A stretch of 26,113 bases of DNA from Lachnospiraceae bacterium UBA3638 (GCA_002373595.1 DFKT01000051.1:1-26113); one strand, 5' to 3'. Positions 1 through 9,052 are shown, counted from the first letter of the stretch. A program made the numbers and translations. Notes: generated by a model from the sequence alone, not told the origin.

Positions 1-19
1 ATATGCAGGCTTTTCTTTA

Positions 20-92
20 AGCGATAGACGGGATTCGAACCCGCGGTCTCCACCTTGGCAAGGTGGCGCTTTACCAGCTAAGCTACTATCGC
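20..92 (-). tRNA. tRNA-Gly (anticodon GCC)
   Basis: Read on the minus strand the segment folds into a complete cloverleaf: a 7-bp acceptor stem GCGATAG/CTATCGC, a D arm GCTT/AAGC, an anticodon stem CCACC/GGTGG with loop TTGCCAA, a 5-base variable loop and a T arm with TTCGAAT. The anticodon GCC and the discriminator base U are those of bacterial tRNA-Gly. The 3' CCA is not encoded, because the minus strand continues TAA after the discriminator. A dedicated promoter lies just upstream. Confidence 0.95.
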
Positions 93-123
93 ATCTGTCA
101 TCTCGTTCGAAACGACAGTAGAT

Positions 124-152
124 AATATACAGGATAGCAGAACAAAAGTCAA
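124..152 (-). promoter_or_regulatory. Sigma-A type promoter of tRNA-Gly
   Basis: On the minus strand there is a -35 box TTGACT (147-152) and a -10 box TATATT (124-129) separated by exactly 17 bases. Transcription would start near 117, about 25 bases before the mature tRNA. The promoter lies beyond the LysR stop codon, so the tRNA is probably its own transcription unit. Confidence 0.8.
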
Positions 153-185
153 CAGGTAATTTTAAAAATCTTAAGTTCACAAAAG

Positions 186-1094
186 CTATTTGAGTTCCTT
201 GTATGTGGTGAGTTCGTCGATATATGCCAGACCATACTTGGAGAGCGTTCCTCCCTTTCTGGTTATATATCCGATGATAAGCGGATCCTCCTCTTTGAGC
301 TTGATAGAAACGAGACCCCGTAGTATCGCATTTTCCTCCGCAAGCATTCCCGATCCTATGGAATATCCTCCGAGCTGAGCGATAAGTTCCATCGTAGTCG
401 CTCTGTCATCGGATCTGATCATCTTTTGGAAATCATAATCTCCCATTGCTTCCTCGTTCAGATAGAAATGATCATTATCTCCCTGATCGAATGAAACACA
501 AGGGTAATCCTTTAAATCCTCAAGCGAGATCACCTTCTCCCTGGCAAGTTTGCTCTCCTTCCACACATATGCATATGTCTCACGTCTCATAAGAGGAACA
601 AAATCCAGCTGATACTCCTTGAGAAGTTTCTTGATAAGCGTATAATTGCTGCCTGAGTACGAGACTACTCCGACCTCACTTCTCATCTCCTTAACATGCT
701 CGAGCACATCCATGGTCTTGGTCTCATGGATCATGAATTCAAACTTCTCCGGAGAAAATCTCTTGAGAACATTTGCAAACGAAGTTATCGCAAAATTGTA
801 ATGCTGCGTCGATACGGAGAATCTCTCTTTTTCCTTATCTCCCGCCAGATACCTGTCCTCAAGTATCTCATACTGTCCGACTACCTTCTTCGCGTAGATC
901 AGGAACTCCCTGCCGGCATCCGTAAGTCTGACTCCTTTGTTTGATCTCTCAAAAAGAAGTATCCCAAGCTCATCCTCAAGATCATGAATACTCGAAGAAA
1001 GTGCAGGCTGCGATACAAAAAGCTTGGTCGCCGCATCCCTTATCGACGGAGTATTTGCTATCGTGATCACATACTTTAACTGATTGATATTCAT
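186..1094 (-). CDS. LysR family transcriptional regulator
   Basis: 302 residues, the usual LysR length. Residues 1-60 form the winged helix-turn-helix: MNINQLKYVITIAN, then the recognition segment with VSQPALSSSIHDLE, then LLFERSNKGVRLTDAG. The rest is the periplasmic-binding-protein-like effector domain. The gene begins three bases after the stop of the PLP-dependent lyase gene and was presumably co-transcribed with it. A weak GGAAAGG lies about 14 bases before the ATG, which suggests translational coupling. LysR proteins usually regulate a neighbour, so the lyase operon is the obvious target and autoregulation is likely. By analogy with CysB/MetR-type regulators the effector could be a sulfur or amino acid metabolite, but nothing in the sequence identifies it. 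Confidence 0.9.
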   Translation of the reverse strand: MNINQLKYVITIANTPSIRDAATKLFVSQPALSSSIHDLEDELGILLFERSNKGVRLTDAGREFLIYAKKVVGQYEILEDRYLAGDKEKERFSVSTQHYNFAITSFANVLKRFSPEKFEFMIHETKTMDVLEHVKEMRSEVGVVSYSGSNYTLIKKLLKEYQLDFVPLMRRETYAYVWKESKLAREKVISLEDLKDYPCVSFDQGDNDHFYLNEEAMGDYDFQKMIRSDDRATTMELIAQLGGYSIGSGMLAEENAILRGLVSIKLKEEDPLIIGYITRKGGTLSKYGLAYIDELTTYKELK

Positions 1095-1097
1095 ACT

Positions 1098-2279
1098 TTA
1101 ATCGAATGCCTTTCCGAGTCTCGAAAGAGCCTCCTCCAACGTCTGCCTCTGAGTTGCGAGATTGATCCTCTGAAAACCTGCTCCGCTCCTGCCGAAAATG
1201 ATACCGTCATCGAGCCAGAGCTTCGCCTTATCTATGATACGAGATCTGATCTCATTGGCCGCAAGTCCGTAACCCCTGAGATCCAGCCAGAGAAGATAAG
1301 TTCCTTCGGGCTCTATCACCTTGATCTTTGGAATATGTTTCTCGATGTATTCTTTTGCAAAAAGGTAATTGTCAGCGATGTATTTCACAACTGCGCTGTG
1401 CCACTCTTCACCCTTTTCATATGCTGCCTTCGTGGACTCTATCGCAAAAGTTCCAAGCTGACTGTAACCGGTAACATCGATCTGTTTCTTGAATTTCTTT
1501 CTGAGTTCCTCATTGGGGATAAAGATGTTGGCTGCCTGCAGTCCCGCGAGATTGAATGTCTTGCTCGGAGAGGTGCATATCACGCAGGCATTCTTTATCC
1601 TCTCATCCACATTTATGAGCGGTATATGCTTATGTCCCGGCATAACGAAATCTTCATGTATCTCGTCGCTTACTATGACCACTTCATGGCGCAGGGCTAT
1701 ATCCGCTATCTTTGCCAGTTCATCCTTTGTCCATACTCTTCCCACAGGATTGTGAGGATTGCAGAGAATAAAGAGTTTCACATTATCTTCAATGATCTTT
1801 CTCTCAAAATCTTCAAAGTCTATCTCATAATGCCCATCCTTAAGAACAAGTTCACTGTTTGTGATCTTTCTGTTATTGTCAGATATCACTTCCATCACCG
1901 GGTAATAAAGCGGCTGCTGAATGAGGATATGATCTCCCTCATTCGTATATGCTCTGACCGCACATGCCAGACCGAATACGACTCCGGGAGTCTTGAGCAT
2001 CCATTCTTTCTGTACATCCAGATCATGATGAGCTTTAAGCCATGAGCTTACACTCTCAAAATAATCATCCTTACTCTCCGTATATCCGAAGACACCATGC
2101 CCGGCTCTCTTCATAAGAGCTTCTATTATCCCGCTCGATGTCTTAAAATCCATATCTGCAACCCAGAGAGGAAGGACATCTGTCGGCTTACCCCTCTCTG
2201 CCGCAAAATCAAACTTCAGACTGTCGGTGTTTTTTCTGTCGACCAATTCGTCAAATTCAAGATTCTTCTCACTACTCAT
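1098..2279 (-). CDS. patB: MalY/PatB-type PLP-dependent cystathionine beta-lyase (C-S lyase)
   Basis: 393 residues, a fold-type I aminotransferase of the MalY/PatB group. Visible landmarks are the N-terminal LPLWVADMDF segment (about 36-45) typical of the group, LYYP (124-127), CNPHNPVGR (173-181), SDEIHEDF (204-211) with the PLP-interacting Asp, and SPSKTFNLAGLQ (237-248) with the Schiff-base lysine at K240. The family cleaves C-S bonds in cystathionine or cysteine, giving homocysteine or sulfide plus pyruvate and ammonia; some members act as transaminases. A GGAGA ribosome binding site lies 7 bases before the ATG. It is the first gene of an operon with the LysR regulator. The true substrate cannot be read from the sequence. 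Confidence 0.88.
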   Translation of the reverse strand: MSSEKNLEFDELVDRKNTDSLKFDFAAERGKPTDVLPLWVADMDFKTSSGIIEALMKRAGHGVFGYTESKDDYFESVSSWLKAHHDLDVQKEWMLKTPGVVFGLACAVRAYTNEGDHILIQQPLYYPVMEVISDNNRKITNSELVLKDGHYEIDFEDFERKIIEDNVKLFILCNPHNPVGRVWTKDELAKIADIALRHEVVIVSDEIHEDFVMPGHKHIPLINVDERIKNACVICTSPSKTFNLAGLQAANIFIPNEELRKKFKKQIDVTGYSQLGTFAIESTKAAYEKGEEWHSAVVKYIADNYLFAKEYIEKHIPKIKVIEPEGTYLLWLDLRGYGLAANEIRSRIIDKAKLWLDDGIIFGRSGAGFQRINLATQRQTLEEALSRLGKAFD

Positions 2280-2309
2280 AGTATTTCTCCGATCCGGTTT
2301 ATGCTCATC

Positions 2310-2338
2310 AGTATAATACTATCAACCTACTATGTCAA
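2310..2338 (-). promoter_or_regulatory. Promoter of patB-lysR operon
   Basis: The minus strand carries TTGACA (2333-2338) and TATACT (2310-2315) with a 17-base spacer, a near-consensus housekeeping promoter. The leader would be about 24 bases. The -10 lies inside the palindrome AGTATaATACT (2310-2320), and an imperfect inverted repeat CTATCAAC/GTCAATAG (2319-2326 and 2334-2341) straddles the -35. Either could be a regulator site, but both are AT-rich. Confidence 0.8.
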
Positions 2339-2360
2339 TAGGGTTATAATTTATTTTTTG

Positions 2361-2396
2361 AAAAACAAAAAAACAGCAGTTCCAGGTGAACTGCTG
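2361..2396 (-). terminator. Rho-independent terminator after the MATE gene
   Basis: A 9-bp perfect stem CAGCAGTTC/GAACTGCTG (2374-2382 and 2388-2396) with a 5-base loop is followed on the minus strand by seven T residues, a G and five more T residues. It lies 44 bases downstream of the MATE stop codon and closes the glyA-to-MATE operon before the patB promoter. Confidence 0.9.
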
Positions 2397-2439
2397 CTTT
2401 ATGATCTCTCATATCTTTGATCAAATACCCGGCTGCTTC

Positions 2440-3840
2440 CTATGCCGCAGGTTCTTTGGTCTTAACGATATTTCGCGCCCATATACCGCTCTTTACCATT
2501 GCTCCGCCGATAAGGCATTTTATAACTTCGAGCGACTGAACCGCAGCAAGCATATGCGGAACATCAAGCGATGTATACCTGCTTAAGTAAAATGCAAACG
2601 GCACCGAAAGTATCCATACAAAACAACTGTCAAATACAAAAGTGATCAGCGTATTGCCGCCGGATCTGATAGTAAAATACGAAGCATGAGTATATGCATA
2701 GAAAGGCATCATCACGCCGCATATTATTATCAGTACCGAAGCCATCTCCCTGATCCGATCCGCAGTTCGGTAAAGCTGCGGGAAGACTCCGCTCACCGCC
2801 AGCATCAGGCATCCAAAGCAAAGTCCCAATGCCACTGTAAATGCTCTCATCTTATCCGCAGTATCTTTGGCCTTGTCGATATCACCGCTTCCGAGTATTT
2901 GGCCGACTATGATACCGACAGCCTCTCCCATAGCCAGGAAAGCGACTCCGAGGAAATTCCAGATAGTCGATTCTATATTAAGAGCGGCAACCGCATCCAG
3001 ACTTCTGTATGAATAACTCTGATTCATTACAGTCTGCCCGAGTGCCCACAGAGTCTCATTTGCCATAAGCGGAAGCGACTTGAGAATAAATCTTCCGCAC
3101 AGATACAGGGGAATCTTGAAATCTTTGAATGCTCCGATGATAAATCTGTGCTCCGATGAGTGCCGTGCGGTGTAGATCATCAAAACACCCATCTCCACAA
3201 ATCTCGATATTACGGTCGCAACAGCTGCTCCGACAGCTCCGAGAGCGGGGAGTCCAAGCAGTCCGTAGATAAGGAGCATATTTCCAAAGAGATTTACAAA
3301 TATCGCTATGACGGATGACATCATGGGAACCTTGGTCTGTCCCGTGTCACGAAGCGTGCCTGCGTACGAATTGGTAATGCCTATAGGGATCAATCCGATA
3401 AGCATCACTTTCATATACGACATGCCTATGGCAAGAGTTTCCGCAGCATCCGCAGGCGAACCTTCTCCTTTGAGGAAGAGTCCTATGAGAAACGGAGCAT
3501 TATACAGAAATATAAAAATACTCGCAACGGACAATATCGTATTGATGACAAGTTTGAATCTGAATGTATATCTCTCTCCCGTGATATCTCCGCATCCGTG
3601 ATACTGCGCGGTAAAGATGCCGACACCGGCTGATGCGCCGAATATCAGAAGATAATATACAAATATGAGCTGATTGGCTATCGCAACTCCTGAGAGCGCA
3701 TTTGTACCGACTCTTCCAATCATAAGATTGTCCAGAAGGCTGACGAGATTCGACACGCCGTTCTGGACCATTATCGGTACCGCTATACCCAGGACCATTT
3801 TGTAAAAAGCCCTGTCTCCGATATATCTCTTAATCTTCAT
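2440..3840 (-). CDS. MATE family multidrug/toxin efflux transporter
   Basis: 466 residues with about twelve hydrophobic helices. The N-terminal motif IMVQNGVSNLVSLLDNLMIG (about 20-39) is typical of the first MATE helix, with further family signatures such as GTLRDTGQTKVPM after the fifth helix and FVEMGVLMIY. MATE proteins exchange drugs or metabolites for Na+ or H+ across the inner membrane. It is the last gene of the glyA operon, 8 bases after the GH3-like gene stop, and is followed by a terminator. No obvious ribosome binding site precedes the ATG, so translation may be coupled to the upstream gene. The substrate is unknown. Its place behind amino acid genes could point to metabolite export, which is inference only. 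Confidence 0.9.
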   Translation of the reverse strand: MKIKRYIGDRAFYKMVLGIAVPIMVQNGVSNLVSLLDNLMIGRVGTNALSGVAIANQLIFVYYLLIFGASAGVGIFTAQYHGCGDITGERYTFRFKLVINTILSVASIFIFLYNAPFLIGLFLKGEGSPADAAETLAIGMSYMKVMLIGLIPIGITNSYAGTLRDTGQTKVPMMSSVIAIFVNLFGNMLLIYGLLGLPALGAVGAAVATVISRFVEMGVLMIYTARHSSEHRFIIGAFKDFKIPLYLCGRFILKSLPLMANETLWALGQTVMNQSYSYRSLDAVAALNIESTIWNFLGVAFLAMGEAVGIIVGQILGSGDIDKAKDTADKMRAFTVALGLCFGCLMLAVSGVFPQLYRTADRIREMASVLIIICGVMMPFYAYTHASYFTIRSGGNTLITFVFDSCFVWILSVPFAFYLSRYTSLDVPHMLAAVQSLEVIKCLIGGAMVKSGIWARNIVKTKEPAA

Positions 3841-3848
3841 ACATTAAA

Positions 3849-5225
3849 TCAGTTTTCGGTCTGTTCTCCCACTCTGTCAGCGTACTTTACTCTGTAGATC
3901 CTCTTGAGAGCATCATTGATCCTCTCTTCGGATATGGTTCCCTCCGACACTGCATCGAGGATTCCCTGATAAGCCTTGGTATAATCCTCGGGCATATAGA
4001 GCATATCGCAGCCGGCCCTTAAAGCGAGCACTGCTGCCTGATCTGCCGTGTAATACTCCGTGATAGCTTTGTCGGAAAGATTACCCGAAATAACAATACC
4101 GTTAAATCCAAGTTCACTTCTGAGTATGCCGGTAACAACATTATTGGAAAGAGTAGCAGGATATCCGTCCTCATCCATATCTTCAAAGATACATGTGCTG
4201 ACCTGGATCATACCTGCCCCTGAATCAATAGCCGCTACATATACGGGGAACTGAGTATCCCTGAGAGACTCGAGAGTCTCCGAAGAAACTGCTCTGCCCG
4301 CAGCAGGATCTGCATCAGCCGAACTGAGTGCAGGGAAATACTTAACCACAGGGGATACTCCCTTGGAGAGCATACCCTCTATCTCTCCGCAAACCGCAGG
4401 AGTGACAACACCCGCACTTGCTCCGAAGGTCTTGCCCTCGAGTACATTTCCCGTAGCTCCGTCTATATCAGCGACAGGCGCAAAGTTAACATTTGCTCCG
4501 TACTCGGCAAGTTTCTCACCGATCAATTCTCCGGTCTGTCTGCCGAGAGATCCGTCAGTGGATGTACCGATATCGAAAGCAGAATCGGTCTTGTCCATAA
4601 GCTTCGCGGAAGTAAGAGTACCTTCGCCGTCACCGGTCTCGGTAAAAGCGATAAAGGTGGAATAGTTAACGATCCCCTTTGTGGTCTCTATCATTTCCTT
4701 AAGCTGTGTCTCGGACTCTATATTATTTCCGGAGTAGACAAGTCCTCCCACAGGGTTAGCCTGCAGTGCGGTCTTGGTCATCTCACCTGCTCTGACTGCC
4801 TTGGAGACATTGGTAACCTTCTCCGGCGAAACAAAGAAAAGACCTGCAACCTTATCTTCCAGAGACATCGCATCAACTGCTGCCGTCACCACTTCGTTAA
4901 GCATCTGCTCACGAAGTTCCTCTTCCGTAGGCCCCTGAGGTTCCTCGATAACGGGCTCCTTGATCTCCTCTTCCTGTCCTATGATATTGTCGATAACGTT
5001 CTCTTCGGGAGCGGGGGTATTCTCTACTACTTTCTCTTCTCCCTTTCCGACGCTGCCGAGGGCTTTTACCAGTCCGACACCTATTCCCGCAAGTGCGGCT
5101 ACTATAAGGACAAGGATAATGTAAGCAGTTACCTGCGCTTTGATCCTTCTCTTATGTCTCGCTTCACGTCTGGCTGCTTCGTCAGCCACACGATCCTTCT
5201 TTGCTTCTTCGGCCATAACTGTCAC
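3849..5225 (-). CDS. Membrane-anchored GH3-like (NagZ-fold) protein, probably catalytically inactive
   Basis: 458 residues. A basic cytoplasmic segment (1-30) precedes one transmembrane helix (about 31-53) and an acidic Pro/Glu-rich linker (60-105). Residues 112-450 match the glycoside hydrolase 3 N-terminal barrel: MSLEDKVAGLFFV, PVGGLVYSGNNI, VNFAPVADID (246-255), GILRSELGFNGIVIS and the C-terminal INDALKRIYRVKY. The usual KHFPGHGD loop reads KYFPALSS (295-302), and the nucleophile motif S/T-D-D-L reads SGNL (380-383). The substrate-binding DQEGG segment is also unrecognisable. The protein is therefore likely a non-hydrolytic cell-surface binding or structural protein. The GTG start at 5225 has AAGG six bases upstream; an ATG at 5216 is the alternative. 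It lies 14 bases after the aspartate kinase gene in the same operon. Confidence 0.8.
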   Translation of the reverse strand: MTVMAEEAKKDRVADEAARREARHKRRIKAQVTAYIILVLIVAALAGIGVGLVKALGSVGKGEEKVVENTPAPEENVIDNIIGQEEEIKEPVIEEPQGPTEEELREQMLNEVVTAAVDAMSLEDKVAGLFFVSPEKVTNVSKAVRAGEMTKTALQANPVGGLVYSGNNIESETQLKEMIETTKGIVNYSTFIAFTETGDGEGTLTSAKLMDKTDSAFDIGTSTDGSLGRQTGELIGEKLAEYGANVNFAPVADIDGATGNVLEGKTFGASAGVVTPAVCGEIEGMLSKGVSPVVKYFPALSSADADPAAGRAVSSETLESLRDTQFPVYVAAIDSGAGMIQVSTCIFEDMDEDGYPATLSNNVVTGILRSELGFNGIVISGNLSDKAITEYYTADQAAVLALRAGCDMLYMPEDYTKAYQGILDAVSEGTISEERINDALKRIYRVKYADRVGEQTEN

Positions 5226-5239
5226 TCTTTTCCTTCCGA

Positions 5240-6562
5240 TCAGACACTTGTTTCAACAAAAATGTCATAGATCGCTTTGATAGCTTTTTCAAAATCAGAA
5301 TTTGATACACCTATGATGATGTTGATCTCGGAAGATCCCTGGTCTATCATTCTGACATTTATATGTGCATGTGCAAGTGCGGAGAAGATCCTGCCCGCGG
5401 TTCCTCTCGTTGCTCTCATTCCGCGTCCTACGACAGCGATAAGTGCAAGGTCAGCCTCGATCTCTATCGTATCGGGATTGGCAAGTCTGTGAATAGCGGA
5501 TACGACTTTCTGCTCCTTGTCGACGAACTCATCCTGATGAACGAATACCGTCATGGTATCAATACCGGAGGGAAGATGCTCGAATGATATTTCGCTCTCC
5601 TCAAATGCCTGAAGCACTTTTCTTCCGAAACCGATCTCGGAGTTCATCATATCCTTCTCGATATTGACAGAGCAGAATCCCTTCTTTCCTGCGATACCGG
5701 TGATGATATACTTTGATCTCTGGCAGGTGCTTCCTACTATCCATGTACCGGAATCCTCAGGGATATTGGTATTGCGGATATTGATGGGAATACCCTCCTG
5801 ACGAACAGGGAATATAGCATCCTCATGAAGAACACTCGCGCCCATATATGAAAGCTCTCTGAGCTCTCTGTATGTGATGATCTCTATCTTGGCGGGATCC
5901 TTGATGATCCTGGGATCCGCTACAAGGAATCCGGATACATCGGTCCAGTTCTCATAGACTTCAGCATGAATGGCTTTGGCAACAATGGAACCGGTGATGT
6001 CCGATCCTCCTCTCGAGAACGTCTTGACCCTGCCGTCTCTTATCCTGCCATAAAATCCGGGAACTACCGCATTCTGCATTCCTTTTAATCTGGCGGAAAG
6101 AACCTCGTTGGTATACTCGGCATCAAACTCTCCGTCCTCAGTGAAAAAGATAACCTCGGCAGCATCGATGAACTCATATCCGAGAAACTCCGCCATTATC
6201 TTTCCGTTAAGGAACTCTCCTCTGGAAGCCGCATAATCGCTGCCTGCCTTATCCGAAAAAGCATGATCGATCTTGTCGAACTCATCATCAAGGAGTCCCT
6301 TCTTAAGGCCGAGTCCTCCGATGATCTCATCATATCTTGCCTTGATAGCGGAAAGTGCCTTGCTGTAATCCTTTCCCTGTTCTGCAAGATCATAGCAGGA
6401 ATAGAGCATATCCGTTACTTTGGTATCCTTTGAATTGCGCTTGCCGGGAGCAGAAGGAACCACAAATCTTCTCTCCTTATCCGAGCGGATTATCTTGCCG
6501 ACCTTCTTGAACTGCTCGGCGCTTGCCAGTGAACTTCCGCCGAATTTTACAACCTTTGCCAT
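5240..6562 (-). CDS. lysC: Aspartate kinase (monofunctional, two ACT domains)
   Basis: 440 residues, typical of the longer monofunctional aspartokinases. The amino acid kinase domain spans about 1-290, starting with the ATP-binding VKFGGSSLA (5-13), followed by VVPGFYGR, FSRGGSDITGS (substrate Asp/phosphate binding) and DPRI. Two ACT domains follow (about 300-370 and 375-438, with GRGMRATRGTAGRIFSAL). The enzyme makes aspartyl phosphate, the first step toward lysine, threonine and methionine, and ACT domains usually confer feedback inhibition by lysine or threonine. It starts 6 bases after hom, which suggests that it feeds homoserine/threonine synthesis. Which amino acid inhibits it cannot be told. 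The gene name is by family; thrD/yclM-type naming is equally possible. Confidence 0.93.
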   Translation of the reverse strand: MAKVVKFGGSSLASAEQFKKVGKIIRSDKERRFVVPSAPGKRNSKDTKVTDMLYSCYDLAEQGKDYSKALSAIKARYDEIIGGLGLKKGLLDDEFDKIDHAFSDKAGSDYAASRGEFLNGKIMAEFLGYEFIDAAEVIFFTEDGEFDAEYTNEVLSARLKGMQNAVVPGFYGRIRDGRVKTFSRGGSDITGSIVAKAIHAEVYENWTDVSGFLVADPRIIKDPAKIEIITYRELRELSYMGASVLHEDAIFPVRQEGIPINIRNTNIPEDSGTWIVGSTCQRSKYIITGIAGKKGFCSVNIEKDMMNSEIGFGRKVLQAFEESEISFEHLPSGIDTMTVFVHQDEFVDKEQKVVSAIHRLANPDTIEIEADLALIAVVGRGMRATRGTAGRIFSALAHAHINVRMIDQGSSEINIIIGVSNSDFEKAIKAIYDIFVETSV

Positions 6563-6568
6563 TTGCTT

Positions 6569-7786
6569 TTATTCCCTCCCGTACATTCTTATAGTACCGA
6601 GCACTTTGTCACCAAGCTCGGAGAATGCATCTTTGTATTCCTTTTCCGTCATAACGGGTGCGAGATATCCCGCATCATCCTCATCTCCCTGGACTCTGAT
6701 CACAGCTCCTCCGGGGATCTTCCTGGATATATCGGATACTGCATCGGTGCGTACTCTCACAAAGTATCTGACTGATGAATCGTCTATCGAAAGGAGCTGT
6801 GCGGGCTCTCCGCTCCAGCCGCCGCCCAGGCACTTTCCTATATTGCACGCAGCCTCAATGAGGTCACTTGCAACGGCGCTCGCTGTGGGAAGACTTCCCG
6901 CTCCGCGTCCGAAAAACATCGTCTGTCCGACCATATTGCCGTTAACTACTACGGCATTAAATACATCATTTACACATGAAAGCGGATTGGAGAAAGGTAC
7001 CATATGAGGTGCAACGAGAACTTTTACCTTGTCTCCCGCTCTTTCACTTATGCCGAGAAGCTTTATAGAGCATCCGAGGCTCTTGGCATATTCAAAATCC
7101 ACAGGAGTAACTGCGGTGATCCCCTCGCAGCTTACACACTCGCTGTCAACGCGCTTTCCGGTCATGAGACTCGAAAGGATCGAAATCTTTCTGGCCGCAT
7201 CATGTCCCTCGATATCAGCTTCGGGATTTCTCTCGGCATATCCGAGATCCTGCGCCTGCTTGAGCACATCCTCAAAGTCCGCACCTTCCTTGTCCATCTT
7301 GGTAAGGATATAATTGGTCGTTCCGTTAAGTATACCTACAATGCTCTCTATGATCTCTGCGGTAAGCGATCTGACTATTGGTCTGATAAGAGGGATGCCT
7401 CCTCCGACGCTTGCTTCATAGAGATAGCTGCAATTATTCTTCTTAGCAAGCTCGAAGAGCTCTGCCCCGTGAAGCGCAACCAGCTCCTTATTGGAAGTAC
7501 ATACGCTCTTTCCTGCGGAAAGTGCCGACTTCGTGAACTCATAAGCAGCTCCGACACCTCCCATCGTCTCGCAGACGACCTTAACTTCCGGATCGTTCAT
7601 TATGACATTAACGTCATGAACAAGTCTGTCCTCAAACTTATCTCCGGGGAAATCCCTGAGATCGAGTATGTATTTTACTTTTATCTCTTCTCCGGTACGC
7701 TTTGTTATCGCTTCGCGGTTTTCATGAATAACCTCAGCGACTCCGCTTCCTACCGTACCGTATCCGAGAATTGCCGCATAAATCAT
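6569..7786 (-). CDS. hom: Homoserine dehydrogenase
   Basis: 405 residues. The N-terminal Rossmann motif is GYGTVGSG (8-15). The catalytic lysines are visible in SNKELVA (K100) and in NPEADIEGHDAARK (K200), with GILNGTTNYI (151-160) between them. A C-terminal region from about 315 resembles the regulatory ACT domain of Gram-positive Hom proteins. The enzyme reduces aspartate semialdehyde to homoserine with NAD(P)H in the threonine/methionine branch. A GAGGT ribosome binding site lies 7 bases before the ATG. It is the second gene of the operon, 24 bases after glyA and 6 before the aspartate kinase. Confidence 0.95.
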   Translation of the reverse strand: MIYAAILGYGTVGSGVAEVIHENREAITKRTGEEIKVKYILDLRDFPGDKFEDRLVHDVNVIMNDPEVKVVCETMGGVGAAYEFTKSALSAGKSVCTSNKELVALHGAELFELAKKNNCSYLYEASVGGGIPLIRPIVRSLTAEIIESIVGILNGTTNYILTKMDKEGADFEDVLKQAQDLGYAERNPEADIEGHDAARKISILSSLMTGKRVDSECVSCEGITAVTPVDFEYAKSLGCSIKLLGISERAGDKVKVLVAPHMVPFSNPLSCVNDVFNAVVVNGNMVGQTMFFGRGAGSLPTASAVASDLIEAACNIGKCLGGGWSGEPAQLLSIDDSSVRYFVRVRTDAVSDISRKIPGGAVIRVQGDEDDAGYLAPVMTEKEYKDAFSELGDKVLGTIRMYGRE

Positions 7787-7810
7787 ATTATCTGTACCTC
7801 GTATTCTTAA

Positions 7811-9052
7811 TCACGCATTGAGAGGATACTTCCTGGTAAGGCTTCTGACGATCTCTCTTGCCTCGGAAACCTTATCTGCGCCGCCCTTTATAACAAGAGC
7901 AATAGCTTCAGCCACCTGATCCATATCCTCGGTATTAAGTCCTCTGGAAGTTACTGCAGGAGTTCCGAGACGGATACCGCTGGTAACGAAAGGAGATTTG
8001 GGATCGTTGGGAATGGTGTTCTTATTGGCTGTGATATGTGCCTCATCAAGAAGCTTCTCGATCTCCTTACCCGTGAGATCAAAAGGAGTGAGATCTACGA
8101 GCATAAGGTGATTGTCAGTGCCGTCGGAAACGATCTTAATACCGCGCTTCTTGAGCCCTTCGCAAAGTGCCTTTGCATTGTCTACGATACCCTTCTGATA
8201 AGTCTTGAAAGCAGGGCTTAATGCTTCCTTGAAGCATACTGCCTTTGCTGCGATCACGTGCATAAGAGGGCCTCCCTGGATACCGGGGAATACAGCCTTA
8301 TTAAGCTTAAACTCATCAGCAAACTGCTGGCTTGAAAGGATAAGTCCTCCTCTGGGTCCGCGAAGAGTCTTGTGCGTAGTGGTAGTGGTCACATGAGCGT
8401 AAGGGATCGGGCTGGGATGAAGTCCTGCCGCAACAAGTCCCGCAATATGAGCCATATCGACCATAAGTACAGCTCCGACTTCATCAGCGATCTCTCTGAA
8501 ACGCTTGAAATCGATGGTTCTCGCATATGCCGAAGCACCTGCGATGATCATACGCGGCATGCACTCCTTAGCCTTTTTCTCGAGTTCGTCGTAATCTATA
8601 AATCCTTCGTCATTAACTCCGTAGGGTACGATATTGAAGTAAGATCCTGAGATGTTTGCCGCACTTCCGTGAGTAAGATGTCCGCCGTGATCAAGGTTCA
8701 TTCCCATGATAGTATCGCCGGGCTTGCATACTGCGAACTGAACTGCGAGGTTTGCCTGTGCTCCGGAATGGGGCTGAACATTTGCATACTCACAGCCGTA
8801 GAGCTGTTTTGCGCGATCGATGGCGAGCTGCTCTACAACATCCACGCACTGGCATCCGCCATAATATCTCTTTCCGGGATATCCTTCTGCGTATTTATTG
8901 GTAAGGGGGCTTCCCATAGCCGCCATTACTGCCTTGCTTACCCAGTTTTCGGATGCGATGAGCTCGAGATGCTCCTGCTGTCTCTCAATTTCATCGATTA
9001 TCGCATCAGCGATCTCGGGGTCGACCATTCTTACTTCATCAAGTGAATACAT
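7811..9052 (-). CDS. glyA: Serine hydroxymethyltransferase
   Basis: 413 residues, full length for bacterial SHMT. Signatures include LIASENWVS (31-39), [15 protein letters not shown] (52-66), [11 protein letters not shown] (91-101), VDMAHIAGL (198-206, with the cofactor-binding Asp) and [14 protein letters not shown] (223-236) with the PLP lysine K228. The enzyme interconverts serine and glycine while loading one carbon onto tetrahydrofolate. The AGGAGG ribosome binding site is strong, 5-6 bases before the ATG. It is the first gene of the operon. With hom and aspartate kinase downstream, serine/glycine and threonine supply appear to be controlled together. Confidence 0.97.
   Translation of the reverse strand: MYSLDEVRMVDPEIADAIIDEIERQQEHLELIASENWVSKAVMAAMGSPLTNKYAEGYPGKRYYGGCQCVDVVEQLAIDRAKQLYGCEYANVQPHSGAQANLAVQFAVCKPGDTIMGMNLDHGGHLTHGSAANISGSYFNIVPYGVNDEGFIDYDELEKKAKECMPRMIIAGASAYARTIDFKRFREIADEVGAVLMVDMAHIAGLVAAGLHPSPIPYAHVTTTTTHKTLRGPRGGLILSSQQFADEFKLNKAVFPGIQGGPLMHVIAAKAVCFKEALSPAFKTYQKGIVDNAKALCEGLKKRGIKIVSDGTDNHLMLVDLTPFDLTGKEIEKLLDEAHITANKNTIPNDPKSPFVTSGIRLGTPAVTSRGLNTEDMDQVAEAIALVIKGGADKVSEAREIVRSLTRKYPLNA

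Noticed and set aside
1335..2045. Plus-strand open frame of 236 codons opposite the PatB/MalY gene
   Set aside because: The minus-strand protein has a complete set of PLP-enzyme motifs over the same bases. The plus frame has no family signature and no ribosome binding site.
7004..7810. Plus-strand open frame of 268 codons opposite hom
   Set aside because: It is an antisense shadow of a clear homoserine dehydrogenase and has no recognisable motif of its own.
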